Positions 48,101 through 59,265 are shown, counted from the stretch's first letter. The stretch is 64,000 bases of DNA from Buxus sempervirens (GCA_947561395.2 OX387190.1:19586858-19650857), one strand, 5' to 3'. The notes: generated by a model from the letters alone, not told the origin. Made by a program: numbers and translations.

Positions 48101-51100
48101 CTTGGGCATGATGGCTTCCTTGGACGGAGTATTGGTATAACACCTCATTTCATACTTCAGCTCATAATTCTCCCTTTCGCTTGGTATATGGACGTGATCC
48201 TTCTCCGCTTATAAGATTTGGTAACAGCTCTTCCACTATGTCTGAATTGGATCAACAATTGCTAGAGCGTAATGCTGTTTTGGATAAGTTGAAACATCAT
48301 TTACTTCGTGCCCAGAATTACATGAAGAGCTTTGTTGATAAACATCGGAGAGACATTTCATTTCAGGTGGGAGATTTGGTATATCTTAAGTTACGTCCCT
48401 ATCATCGAACTTCCTTGGCAGCAAGGGTGAATGAAAAATTAGCTCCTCGATTCTTCTGTCCTTATCCGGTGATTCAAAAGATTGGAGCTGTTGCTTATAA
48501 GCTGGGTTCGTCAACTTCATGTTCCATCCATCTGGTCTTCCATTTCGCCCAACTGAAACGGGCTATTGGCTCCACTACTCCAACTCAACAATTACCTCCT
48601 ATTCTTCCAGCCAAGGAATGGGGAGTAGAACCGGCAGCTGTACTTGGCATTCATCCTAGCAGTGGCAAGGCAAATGCCAGCTCGGAAGTTTTGATCCAAT
48701 GGAAGAATTTGCTTGCAGATGAAACGTCATGGGAACCCTTTGAATTGATTCAACAGCAATTTCCTGAATTCCACCTTGAGGACAAGGTGCTTCTTTTGGC
48801 GGGGGGTAATAATGATAGACCCCCAATCAAATTTACCTATACTAGGAGGAATAAGAAAAGGGACTGAGGGGCATAATGGGAATCCTATAGTAATGATGTA
48901 TGGAATAAAACAGAAGAGGAGGAAATGTTGTATTCATTCGGAAAGTAAGTCATGAATCAGGAGAGAGAGGAGGCTCTCGAATCCCTCCAAAGTTGTAATC
49001 TCTTCATCTTTGACTCTTTTAATATCAATCCAGATTTACAGATCTGTTACTTTGACAGATCTCTATTCTTCTTCTTCTTTTCAACTATTATTTTCCTAAA
49101 ATCTAGATCTGTTTCTCGGAGTTCTATCATCTTGTTCTTCCCTCTCCTTCTCTCACTCTCTTTTCTATTCGTTTTTGGGGTTCTGTTTGTTTTCTCAATT
49201 GTAAGATCTGTTTTTTTTATTATCGTAAAGAGCATTTTTTTTTGTTCTGTTTAATCAACTGTTTTATGTTCTATTTTTTGAAAACAGAACATTTTTATTT
49301 GTGTTGTCTTTAAAATAAGATTGTGTTTATTTGTTTTGTCTTTAAAATTGCACTTAAAGAGAGATAGACATGTGTTAGATGTAGATAAACACAACAATAT
49401 ACATAACTCTAGTAAGTTCTCAAGGAAAAAAATTATCGCCTAGGCAACTGCCTTGACACCTAGGCGTTCGCCTAGGCTACAAGCAGGTCTGTCACCTGGC
49501 TTCGCCCGGGCGATTAGATAACTGGCTCGGATCTTGGCTAGTAGGTTGAATTCCTCATTCAATCACATGCTAAGATCAGCCTATGATTTGGTAGACCGGT
49601 TAGCTAGGGAAGGAGGAGGTAGAACATCATTTTTTTTTCTGGTATTCCTGATGTGGTGCAATTTGTTCTGATCTCTTGTTTTATTTTTGTGGGTTTTGGT
49701 AACCCACTGTTGTACTCTCCCTTTTTATTATTATTAATCTACTAGCAACTTTTATAAAAAAGGGCAGGTGAGGGAGGCTGTTCCCTTTATTCTTTTTGAT
49801 ATGACTGATGGTACAGAGTTGGGAGATGCAAGGAAACTTTTTGTGTAATATTGTGCATGCTTGGTGGAGAGAAGACATTCTAAATGAAAATAGCATGGGC
49901 AATTTCTTTCTATCTATTCCCTTTCAGTAGCACATGGAGGGAAGTAACACTTAGTCTGCATATCTTTGAAGCTTCCCTAAATAATGGATCACAGATTATC
50001 CCATTATAAGTTTGCATGAGTCTTGTGGATGGATTTCTCTCTTTTTCTGTGTCATGCATGGACCAGTTATTCTATTTCTTTTAACCTTTATGAATGACAA
50101 TTCAAATGTTGAATTTCATGTTCTTAATGTGTTATGTCATGACAATAGTTGAGTGTAATGTCACAATGCCAACCAACATGTTTTTCCTTGTACCTCTTAA
50201 AAACGTTTCCTGTCGAATAACTCGATCAAAGATCCAATCATCATATATCTCTTCATGCATGGATTTGGGCTTCTTTAATGTTTTCCCTGAGAAATTTCTT
50301 ACTTTGTTAATAACTTTTTCATTTGTATTTATAAATATTCTACTCTAAGCATGTCTTATATCATAAAAAAATTAGTCTATGTCATTCAATATTGTTCACT
50401 CTGAGCATGTTACGTATCATAAACTAATAGATGGCTTTTATCATTTTAAAATTTCAACAAGCAGCTTGAATTGCAATCTAAAATTGATATCAATAATATG
50501 CATGTCATCAATGATTAAGTTTATTGTTGTGTTCAGGCATTGGATACTTTCAACGCTGCAGTTGTTTCTCCAATCTATTATGGCATGTTTACATTTCTCA
50601 CAATGCTTGCAAGTGCCATAATGTTTAAGGTATCCCGGAAAATCATTCAACTGTAATTCTTTTGTATTGAATTTCTCTTTTCAACTGTCAAGAAAAATTT
50701 TAATTTTCTGTAGGATTGGTCTGGCCAAAGTGCAACGAGTATAGTATCAGTGCTCTGTGGGTTTATTACTGTACTTTCAGGAATTATTGTACTGCACGGT
50801 ACAAGGGAACCTGATCCACCAATAACTGGTATGTCTGTTTGAATATCATTGCATAAAGGTGAATGCTTCAAATCAGTGTAATTTTTTCTTGCAACTACAG
50901 CTATGGTGTTGTTAAGGTGTGTTGTAAGAGGTGCTTAGGTGTCAACAACTTCATGTGATGCATTTTGAAGATTAAATGACATGGTGACTGGGGGTCCCTA
51001 GGTGAGGGCTAGTGATGAGTTCACCTGATAGTTATGGTGAGCACCTACATTACCAGGTGAAACCCTGGTTGAGGATTAAGGCGTTTAGTGATTTCTGCTC

Positions 51101-51445
51101 CATAGGAGCATCAAATGAGGAGTAATGTGGTCTGTGGCCTTTGACCCAAAAAAAAAGTCATTTCTATGTCCTTGAAGGATACTGTGAAATATTTCTTGTT
51201 GCTGCATCATATATACTCAACAATAATGTTTGTTTCTTGTGATTCAAGAATCCAAAATAGATGTTTGCATGCATCATAAGTTCAAGGTTGATGTAATCAG
51301 AATTGTCAAACATGCAGATTTGTATGCACCACTTTCTCCTAAAATATCTTGGCAAGTCCAAAACAATGGAGAACTATGGAAGAAGGACGAGGATGGGCTA
51401 TCTGCTGAGTTCATTACAATTCTACGGCAAGACTACTTCTCATAG
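38358..51445 (+). CDS. NIPA-type magnesium transporter, 9 exons
   Basis: Multi-pass membrane protein of the NIPA family, proposed to transport Mg2+. Exons: 38358-38529, 38631-38687, 38799-38889, 39000-39160, 39250-39377, 40083-40220, 50537-50629, 50714-50828, 51318-51445. All junctions are GT-AG, phases close exactly, and the product is 360 residues. Family signatures in order: [20 protein letters not shown] in exon 1, [17 protein letters not shown] in exon 2, GEIANF...[16 protein letters not shown] in exon 3, [20 protein letters not shown] then [15 protein letters not shown] in exon 4, [20 protein letters not shown] in exon 5, TQLNYLNK in exon 6, [19 protein letters not shown] in exon 7, [19 protein letters not shown] in exon 8. 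The tail in exon 9 ([12 protein letters not shown] to RQDYF) is cytosolic. Intron 6 is 10.3 kb because of nested transposons. The reading frame looks intact and functional. Confidence 0.92.
39602..40014. mobile_element. hAT-like MITE in NIPA intron 5
   Basis: The ends GGTGTTGTTAAAGCC and, inverted, ATGTTGTCAAATAGCC match. Just inside are GTGCCTAGGC and CCTAGG-containing phrases shared with the element at 43327. No clean target duplication could be read. Confidence 0.5.
40830..41051 (+). mobile_element. 222-bp LINE 3' end inserted into the LINE
   Basis: Flanked by perfect 14-bp copies of AAGGCTAATAGGTG (40816-40829, 41052-41065). It ends in a pure A run of about 19 bases. The body reads like the last part of an L1 second ORF and its 3' UTR (TTGGTACACTGCCTGTGTAC). 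This is a target-primed, strongly 5'-truncated copy. Confidence 0.75.
42056..42160. repeat. (GGGA)n/(GA)n purine tract
   Basis: About 105 bp of GGGA and GA repeats on the + strand, inside the LINE. Confidence 0.9.
43927..44246 (+). repeat. 5' LTR of the gypsy element
   Basis: 320 bp, starting TGATAGACCCCCAATC and ending GTTCTATCA. It carries a 6-bp extra copy of GAATAG relative to the 3' LTR. Confidence 0.88.
44317..45300 (+). pseudogene. gag region of the gypsy element (broken)
   Basis: A coding-like frame with stops near 44481, 44791, 45092 and 45298. It contains a retrotransposon-gag block ([20 protein letters not shown], then [13 protein letters not shown]) and a CCHC zinc knuckle ([12 protein letters not shown]). 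In the knuckle a TGA sits in front of the last Cys. Non-functional. Confidence 0.65.
45301..48867 (+). pseudogene. pol region of the gypsy element (broken)
   Basis: Domains in order: a protease-like segment with CGATHNFI (45520 on; the usual Asp-Ser-Gly has Cys for Ser), reverse transcriptase (46200-46560, with a stop at 46374 and a shift before the catalytic YxDD box), RNase H (TDASG, 46978 on), an integrase zinc finger (CPVCQQNK, 47655) and catalytic core ([11 protein letters not shown], then [11 protein letters not shown]), and a chromodomain-like end ([17 protein letters not shown], 48690 on). Stops occur at about 45734, 46374, 47378, 47490 and 48109. Non-functional. Confidence 0.7.
48813..49129 (+). 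repeat. 3' LTR of the gypsy element
   Basis: 317 bp, same ends as the 5' LTR. Confidence 0.88.
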
Positions 51446-52974
51446 ATCAAAGATGTGTGGAGTACTTCAATTTGGCATCTAAAGGGATCTTCCAAAGGTT
51501 TTCGAGCATGTATTTATTGGCTTTAACATCTGGTGTTGTGTTGTAAATACCTGAGGATGAAGTTGACAAAGCCATTTCAATTGGTCGATTGGCGGTGACT
51601 AAGTTGGAAGCTTGAGGATCCATTTGTGCTTGTGCAAGCTGAATTATGTTGGTATGTTTTGTTTTATTTACTGGACTTGTCTTTTCTCTTCTCAACTTCT
51701 GCCTAAATGTGTAACAGCACCATCTGCTGTGCGGCAATGTGCAAGTCCTACCTGTATTTAGAGGACTGGGTTGTTGTTCATTCTGTTTCTTCTACATCTA
51801 GGTCCATCTCCTCTCTGTACAAGTCCTTTCACCTATAGGGGAATGTAAAGGGGTTCTAATTGATTTCAATATATTTATTCGATTGGAAATTGAAAGCTTC
51901 AATTTTGCTTGCTTGGTGCAGAATTTTAGCCTATCAACTCTTGGATGTTTGTCACCATTAAATTGTATTAGAATTTAACTGAAGATGGAATAATTTCAAT
52001 CCCAATGGTTACATGTGCTTTCTTAAGCACCTGATCATTCTTATGTTCATTGGACTTTTTAAGGACCCATGAAAATTTAACTCTTCCAACTAGAAGATAT
52101 CTACTTCATTCAAGATGCTTTAGAGTCAAACCTCCAGCATCATTATCACTCTCTCCTTGGTATGAATAATTTTTACAGTTGTACTATTTTTGTCCTTTAG
52201 AAATAGAAGATATGTCTATTTCCCAGTTGGTATTGGAATTGGTTAACGAGGAATTGCATTATGAATCTCTAAGAACAAGGTGGGATCCCTTCAAATATCT
52301 TACAATTTTGTTGGTCCTGAAAGGGCTTATTTAGATTTCTGAGATCCTTGAAATGTGATCATGCTTTTAATTTCAGAATAAATTATAAAAAGAGTTCTTA
52401 GAGATTTGGACAACCAAGCCAGGCACTCTTCCTGCCAATAAACCTTGATTTGATCACAACTAACTTATTTCTTTTAGGAACTTGCCCAAATTTATCTCAA
52501 CTCCATGGTGGTTGGGACTTTTAGATTTATTATTTACCTTGTTTCTATTAGAAAATAAATATTTCTAAATATCCAACATTAATGTGTAATTTTTGATAAA
52601 TAATTTTATGATTATTTGGCATAATTATATTTTTGTGATAATTTAAAAGACAACATTAGTGTTCATGTGTTATATAGACATGTAATACATACGTGTTGGA
52701 AATAAATGAAACTCTATATAATGATGCTAAAACTCTTAGCATCATTATATTCAAATTTTCAAATATATGAAACTCTATATATTTATCATTCTATCATCTC
52801 ATTCACTCTCTCGCTTACTGCTAATTTTTGTTTATAATCATGGATTTTCTTCACAAATTGAAAATAAATCTCATTTAGAATAACAATTATACTAAAATAT
52901 TTGTAAAACAACATTACAAAAAAAGGATATATTATTACATTGAAAATTATTTCAAAATCCAGAGCCTTGGTATT
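51446..52974. other. Convergent intergenic space between NIPA and the receptor-like gene
   Basis: Holds the 3' UTRs of both genes. No further coding region is recognised. AT-rich after 52550. Confidence 0.5.
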
Positions 52975-55900
52975 CTAGCTTATTATGAAGAAAAGCTTAG
53001 GAAGATTCTCTACAACAAAATAGTAGCTGGACATGATGCACAACTCAATGTGATGAAACCATAATTGGCGCCAGTATGGATTGATATAGAAAACAACAAA
53101 GATTCCCAGTAGAAAAGTAATGTAAGCTGCTGTGAAGCTTGCATAAAAAATGGTCATGTCAATAGGGTTGTCATCTTCTTTTATATCTGTCTCTCCATTG
53201 GTAGTATCTTTTGTGGAGCATTTCTTTTGCAATGGTGGCCCACAAAGAAGAGGGTTGCCCTCATAGCTGCTTTCTTCAAATGTTGCAAATTGCCCTATTC
53301 TGTCGGGTACTCTCCCAGATAAGTTGTTGTGAGCCACACTGAAGACCGCCAAAGAGTTCAACCTAGACAGTTGAGAAGGGATCTTCCCTGTCAAGTTATT
53401 GTAAGAAAGGTCCAGGCTTTCCACTTGTAAAAGGTTTGAAAAGGTGGTTGGGATTGGTCCTATTAGATGATTGTGAGATAGGTTCAATGCATGGATTTGT
53501 CTTAGATCTCCAATTTCAGGTGGAAGATGACCTGTTAGTTGGTTGCAAGAGAGATCAATTCCAGACATGAAATTAAGAATGTCACCCTTGTAAGAGTAGG
53601 AATTTCTTTTTGTTGTGAACTCCACTTGTACTGGCATATATAGATATGAAGAAAAATATGAATTCAAATATGATGCCAAAGATATGCCTACGACAATGTC
53701 TCCATAAACATTTTTATCACGTCTTGCTGCAAATGTTATCTTATTTAAGCAGGAAGGTATAGAGCCTGAAAGATTATTGTTGGAAAGATCCATTATACTG
53801 AAGTTGGAAAAGAGGCACAGATCATTTGGAATGCTTCCTTCAAGGCGATTTCCTTTCAAAAGAAGAATGCTGAGTTTTGGAAGCTTACCGATCCAGTTCG
53901 GAATACTACCGGTTAGGTAATTGTCTGCAACATTCAATGTCACCAAGGTAAAGCTTTTAGAAAAGGCATGTGTCATTGTTCCTGTCAGTCTATTTCTTTG
54001 AAAATTTACATATTGTATGTCTTGTGGGCTAAGGCAGGATGGAATGGAGCCAGATAAATGGTTGTCAGCTAAATTAAGAAACTCAAGTCCTACAAATTGA
54101 CAATAGTCATTTGGAATGGATCCTTCAAGATTATTTCCTCCCATATCAATGGCCTCCAAAAATGTCATGTTTCCCATCCATCTAGGAAGTGAACCTGATA
54201 AGAGGTTGTTACTAATGTCCAATATTTGTAGATAGGTGCAGTTAGATAAGCTATTTGGGATTTTTCCTGTGAAGTGGTTTTCATTCAAATACAAATTTGT
54301 CAAACTGGTTAGGTTGAAAGAGGTGGGAAATATTTCACCATGAAAACTATTGTTTGATAGTTTAAGGAACCCCAGTGAGGTACAACCCATTCCCAGATGC
54401 TCTGGTAGACTTCCTGAGAAATTATTGTTAGACATGTCTAACATTGATAAGGAGCTTAAATCACCAAATGATAATGGAATGCTACCTTCAAAGGCATTTC
54501 CAGATATGTTTAGGTTTTGCAAATTAGGAAAGAGCATGCCTATGTTTTTTGGAATTTGGCCATGTAGGTGATTTTGGGAAACTTCTAATGTTGCCATGTG
54601 GAGATGATGGGGCAAATGTAGATCACCTGTGAAGGAGTTATTTCTTAGTGCAATTGCTTCTAATTTGGTATTATTCTCTAACAACCAAGTGGGAAATTCT
54701 CCATTCAAGTTATTGTTAGATAGGTCAACTGCTCTCAGGTCATATTGGTTGTATAGGAAACTGGGAATTGCATGGGTGAGATTATTTACTATACAGTTTG
54801 ACAAAGCAAAGGTCTTCAACTGGAACCTTGGAACCCAAGTGGGATACTCAGTTTCTACTACCATGCCATTATGATCACAGTAAAGAACAAAAACCTCTAG
54901 CTTGGAATGATTGGTGAAGGCACTGAATGGAATTAGGCTTTGGAACTTATTAGGGGAAAGTATGAGATGCTCAAGTGATGTGAGATTAGCAAAGGGAGAT
55001 GAAGCAATGTTTCCAACAAACTGGTTATACGAGAGATCCAACTTGCGAAGCGAAGTCAATTTTGATAAACATGATGGTAAGATCCCCTTGAACTTATTGT
55101 TACTGATGTCCAACTCTTCAAGGTTCTTCAATTTGCAGAGGCCTGAAAATCATTTTGTACAAGTTACGTTCAATCTAAATTTTTTCACCATGAGATATTT
55201 AAGCAAGGTAAACAACTGTAATAGAAAAAACTTTGAGATGAAGGGATGATGGTGATACTTTCTTTAGGCATCACATACCTTGAAGTGCTTTTGATCCACC
55301 CAAATTATTGGCAGCAAGACGTAGATGCTTGAGGGAGGAGAGTGAACTGAGATTTTGGGTGATGCTTGAATCCAAGTAATTGTCGCTTAGGTCTAGATAT
55401 TGCAGTTTTTTCATTCTTTGGAGGCCTAAGATGGAAAATTCAAGATAATAATCGTTGGCATATGATCAATTGATGGAAAAGTATGGACAATGAACTATTT
55501 TAGTGATTTCTTTTTAATACCTTGAATGCTTATGAAGCCGAGAATCTTATTTGCCCTTAAATCCAACATCTCTAAGTTGGTCAATGCAGCCAATTCTGTA
55601 AATGACAAAAAAGAGAGGAGAGTGAAACCAGAGAAAAAAATGAGCTTTGTTTTCATAAGAAATGGTTAAGAAGGACATATTAGATGCTGTTACCTTGGAT
55701 ATTATTTGAGCCTCTTAGTTTATTTACACCAATTGAAAGATTCTTGAGGGTCGAAATTGAACTCAAAGATGGCAGGATGCTGTCGTTGAATTTATTTCCT
55801 TCCAAAACTAGTGTCTCTAACTTGCTCAACCTTGATAATCTTTCAAAACCTACAATATTAAGTAGAGCTTGATTTAAGTAAGGAAATAAAGAAGTCAACT

Positions 55901-56904
55901 CTAGTCCACCCTCCTCAGACTATGAACATAAAAGTGTTGAAATTAGGGTTACTAAGTACAAAACCCTCTCGGTCACAAACTACAATCTCTCCAATACTAC
56001 AAAAAAAAAAAAAAAAAATCCCTAACTCAAATACGGGTTGAAATCTGATGACAGTATTGCTTGCTGCTGTTGGAGTCAAATGTTGCCATCCATCTTATGG
56101 ATGGTGTTTTTCCTGGGTTGAAATCGTCTACCGCATGAGGTAGCAACACAGACTACTGTGGCCGTGAGATGCTTCTAGGTGGGGCATCTCATGGCCCTTG
56201 TTGACGATTTCATCCCATTTTTCCTAAATGTTTTAATGAGGGGTGTCCACTCTGAAAAACACTAACCGTTAAATGCTTTAGGTGGCAACATCTGGCTTCA
56301 ACAGCAACAAGCAATGCAGTGAAATATAGCATCAAATTTCATTCCTTCAAGTACATAATAATGAATATACAAATTACAAAAATACTCCCTCCGAAAATTT
56401 CTCCAGAGGCTCCGCCCTGAACCCGAATCAGGGGCCGAGTGTAGTACAGTAATAAGCCTATATTAATTGAATACAAGGGACATTTACAACAATAAAGAAC
56501 AAGCTTAACATTAATATAGATTTTTTGAATACTAAGTAACAAGATATATATAACAGACCTTCGTTCCAAACGCAACCAAGTAGCCAATTCGAAGTTAAGT
56601 CGAGACTTGTTAGCTCCTTGAAAGGGAGAAAAAAGGAGATGTTGAGATATTGGTTGGCCCATGTCTGCTCGAGTGAAAGATGTGTTACTCGTCCTGTGGT
56701 GTTGCTGCACTCCACTCCTCTCCAAGCGCAACAGTTGTGGTTCTCGTCCCATGGGGGAGGGGAAACACCCATGGCACTGTAATTGAATGAAGATTTGATT
56801 TGTAGAAGAGCTATGCGCTCTTCCTCCAAGCACCCAAAGCACCCATAAAACTGAAACTGAACCAATGTTAAAATCAACACAATATGGAACTCCTTCAAAT
56901 CCAT
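52975..56904 (-). CDS. Receptor-like protein with extracellular LRRs, 5 exons
   Basis: Plasma-membrane receptor-like protein (RLP) without a kinase domain. Such proteins sense extracellular ligands and signal through partner kinases in defence or development. Exons: 56904-56559, 55849-55694, 55595-55521, 55425-55279, 55142-52975. Phases close exactly and the product is 963 residues. The N-terminus is a signal peptide (DLKEFHIVLILTLVQFQF), then the cysteine-flanked cap (CLEEERIALLQ...NCCAWRGVECS). LRRs fill the exons with repeats of the LxxLxxLxLxxN type; each small exon encodes about one or two repeats. An island lies before the last LRRs (AARRDKNVYGDIVVGI to YSYKGDILNFMSGIDLS). The C-cap is NPLLCGPPLQKKC, followed by an acidic linker, a membrane span at about 904-928 (FYASFTAAYITFLLGIFVVF) and a 35-residue cytosolic tail. 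A start at 56934 is also possible; 56904 gives the cleaner signal peptide. Confidence 0.92.
56052..56319. mobile_element. MITE in RLP intron 1
   Basis: The inverted ends (about 40 bp) read CAGTATTGCTTGCTGCTGTT and, from the other side, CTGCATTGCTTGTTGCTGTT, both leading to ATGTTGCCA. Inner parts are also partly inverted (GAAATCGTC on both sides). At the centre is a hairpin, TGAGATGC...GCATCTCA, at 56165-56191. No coding region. The target duplication is unclear. Confidence 0.65.
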
Positions 56905-57750
56905 GATTCCGTCTGGAAGCTCTGCTACTACCATGCTGATATCTCATATATAGTATTTGTGGAGTACTGACACTGCAATTTTCTATTGCTTCGTAGCCTC
57001 CAAATGAGAAAGTTTCCAACTTTGACTCTTGACTACACATCAATTAATGTTTACAGCGTATAAATATGTTCCAAATATTGTGGCCTGCACATGGTTGTTC
57101 CTAAGAGGCCGTTCCAAGACTTTAGGAAGCAGTCAGCAGGCATGTGCTTTCCATTCTATGAGCATGTGAAGGCTTGATCCTCTATGATTTGGTTTGATAT
57201 AATCTATTCCCTCCCTCCTTTGCCGGCAGACAGACAATGCAGTTTGAATGCAATTCAAATGAGATGTTGCCACGTAAAACATTGCTAGTGTTTTTTTATA
57301 TTGAAAAATAAATAAAAAAATTCTATTTAAAAGAACCTACTTATGAGATGTTAAGCACGAGACGACTTGAAATCTGCTAGAGGCCCTGGATGGAAGGTCT
57401 ACCGATCAAATAGCGAAGTATGTGTCCATGTAGGCGTATGAACCCTAGGTGTACACACCCTCCACCATTGGACCCGCAAATCTTCTAGTGTTAGGGACTA
57501 ACTGATATGGTCTCAGAGGAGACGATTTCATTTCAAATGCTTTCAGTTCCAATTATTGTGACGCATTGTGGCCTGCACGTGGTTTCTAAATAGGTAGTTG
57601 ATATGGGACTTTTAGGCAAAAGGTCTTTACGGGATACACAAAGATAGGAGTGTTTAGATGGATAGTTTTATTTAAGATAATGGAGTCTTTTAAGACTTTT
57701 CGGAAAACTATTTATAAGCACCTAAAGAAGGGGACCAAAATTATGAGAAT
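56905..57750. promoter_or_regulatory. Upstream region of the receptor-like gene
   Basis: No coding region seen. Presumably holds the RLP promoter. Nothing specific could be identified. Confidence 0.3.
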
Positions 57751-57759
57751 ATTCCCTAG

Positions 57760-57986
57760 AATTCATTAAATAATAAGTAGTGGGGTGTACATGCAATATT
57801 GCACGTAAAGCGAGGAAATAGTTTTGCAACTATACAGATTTTAAATGAATAGACAAAGTTTTGACTATTTTACCCCCTATATTAATGATGCTTTAATAAC
57901 AAATGGTAAGGACTTTTTAAGAAAGTTGTGTATAATTGTTGGCACGCTTCCCAATAAAACTATTCTCGCTATATATATAGTATAGA
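57760..57986 (-). mobile_element. Helitron-like 5' end, copy D
   Basis: The reverse complement starts TCTATACTATATATATAG after an A at 57986, then ATTGGGAAGCGTGCCAACAA, and later TGCAATATTGCATGTACACC. It matches copies A-C at 31.6-32.7 kb. No 3' hairpin end was found. Confidence 0.45.
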
Positions 57987-58040
57987 TATAGATAGCTTTA
58001 GGTAGCGGGTAAGACGTGCACTTATTCCTATTATATGGAA

Positions 58041-58414
58041 AAGTTGAGAAAATTGGTTTTTAGTGATGTTTTTCATAATAATTCAGATTTAGTAGGCCAA
58101 TTCTTGGTAATTGGTTTTTAGTGATACTTTTTTAACATAATTGAGAATCGGTATCAATTTACTGCTGATTAAGAATTTCTTCTGAAAATGTTCTCAAAAA
58201 GACTTGCAAACTTCACTTGTAACAAAATAAGTGAAAAGGTTTTTAAAGTCTTTTGAGGGCATTTTTGGAAGAGACTCTTAATGAATAGTAAAATGATACT
58301 GATTCTCAATTATATTAAAAAATATCATTAAAAACCAATTATCAAGAATTGGCCGACTGAATCTAAATTATTTAAAAAAAGCATCACTAAAACCAATTTA
58401 CCTCGAAAACTTTG
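58041..58414. mobile_element. Foldback MITE with about 115-bp arms
   Basis: The left arm (58041-58155) and right arm (58293-58414) are inverted copies. Each holds AATTGGTTTTTAGTGAT-like, GGCCAATTCTTG and ATAATTGAGAATC phrases. The spacer is about 135 bp. No coding region. Confidence 0.7.
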
Positions 58415-58789
58415 TACACATAGATTATTATTTTATCATTTAAAAAAGGGAAAACTTCTCCCTAATAAAGAACACAAGAACCACGGCAAAGAAAAGTAAT
58501 ATTATGGATGCAGTATAGAAAAGAAAAATTAAGAAAAAGCGATACCTTTTTATTTGTATCAATATTTTGCCGGCCATCGGTACAATGTAGACAAGTATTG
58601 ACACTGCTCCTTATTTTTCTAAAACCAAAAGAAAAAAAAACAATTTAAAAATAAATGAACTTTTCAAATTGTTTCTCTGAAAACGCACATAATAACTAGT
58701 TAAAAATAGTAATTTCAAAAATAATAAAAATACATTTGGTAAATCTAATGATCTTGATTTAAAAATATTTTGTGATAATAATAGTTGTG

Positions 58790-59265
58790 TTAGCTATGAT
58801 TGTAGTAAGAATGGTAATGGTGGCTATGGTGGTAGTGATGATAGCGTTGCGGTGGTGGTGATATAGTAATGCTGGTACTAATGGTTTGTGTGACGGCATT
58901 TATAGTGGTTGTGATGATAGTGGTGGTGGTGTTGGTGGTTGTAGCGGTACTGGTGATGATGGTTGTATGGTGGTGGCGGTCAATGGCGGAACCAGGACTC
59001 CAAATTTGAGGGGGCAAAAAAAATTTTCAATTAACACTTTTCATGAAATATAGAAATTTCAATGAGTTCGGAGGGTCAAACCAGAAATTTTAGAGGGGAC
59101 AAAACATAAATTTCAATTAAAACATATAGAAAAAATATATATTTTTAATTAAAAAATAAAAGCTTTTTTTTGGGGGGGGGGGGTGGTCCGCCACTGGTGG
59201 CGATAGCGGTAGTAGTTATGAGATATGGTGGTGGTTATGATGATGGTGGTTGCAATTGTGGTAAT
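58790..59265. repeat. GGT/GAT-rich low-complexity tract
   Basis: Irregular GGT, GAT and GTT triplets on the + strand from 58790 to 58982 and again from 59196 to 59265. The two parts are separated by the MITE at 58983-59195, so it was probably one tract before that insertion. Confidence 0.75.
58983..59195 (+). mobile_element. MITE family GGAACCAGGACTCC, copy A (most complete)
   Basis: The left end is ATGGCGGAACCAGGACTCC; the right end inverted is AGTGGCGGACCACC. 213 bp, with a G12 run at 59172-59183. Related copies are at 32815-32901 and 33524-33785. Confidence 0.65.

Larger units (their letters stand above)
43927..49129 (+). mobile_element. Ty3/gypsy LTR retrotransposon, chromovirus type, 5.2 kb
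   Basis: LTRs of 320 and 317 bp with TGATAG...CTATCA ends. The primer-binding site TTGGTATCAGAG follows the 5' LTR and fits initiator tRNA-Met. A purine-rich tract (GGCGGGGGGTAATAA) precedes the 3' LTR. The order gag, protease, reverse transcriptase, RNase H, integrase, with a C-terminal chromodomain-like block, marks it as a Ty3/gypsy chromovirus. The short LTRs and length fit the Reina-like group, but that is a guess. The LTRs differ by about ten to twelve substitutions in some 315 bp by eye. The 5-bp flanks (CTTTG and TCTTG) do not match well. Multiple stops make it defective. Confidence 0.85.
43327..49523. mobile_element. hAT-like MITE (about 1 kb) split by a Ty3/gypsy element
   Basis: The left end is TAGTGTTATTAAAGGCGC; the right end inverted is AGTTATCTAATCGCCCG. 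Both are followed inward by GCCTAGGCG-rich phrases. The flanks are GGCTTGGAT (43318-43326) and GGCTCGGAT (49524-49532), an 8-9-bp duplication with one change. Removing 43327-49532 rejoins the LINE RNase H frame. The gypsy element at 43927-49129 sits inside it. Confidence 0.6.
40555..49760 (+). mobile_element. 5'-truncated L1-type LINE, interrupted by later insertions
   Basis: In NIPA intron 6 the + strand shows, in order: the reverse-transcriptase palm ([14 protein letters not shown], 40567 on), [21 protein letters not shown] (40738 on), [11 protein letters not shown] (split, about 41125-41165), the LQVNFSKSS block (41225 on), a zinc-knuckle block with C-x-x-C...[13 protein letters not shown] (42610-42690) and the start of RNase H ([19 protein letters not shown], 43052 on). 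RNase H resumes at about 49531 ([20 protein letters not shown]) after a 6.2-kb interruption. Frameshifts and stops are frequent. The 5' end is truncated within the polymerase domain. This is a dead copy. Confidence 0.7.
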
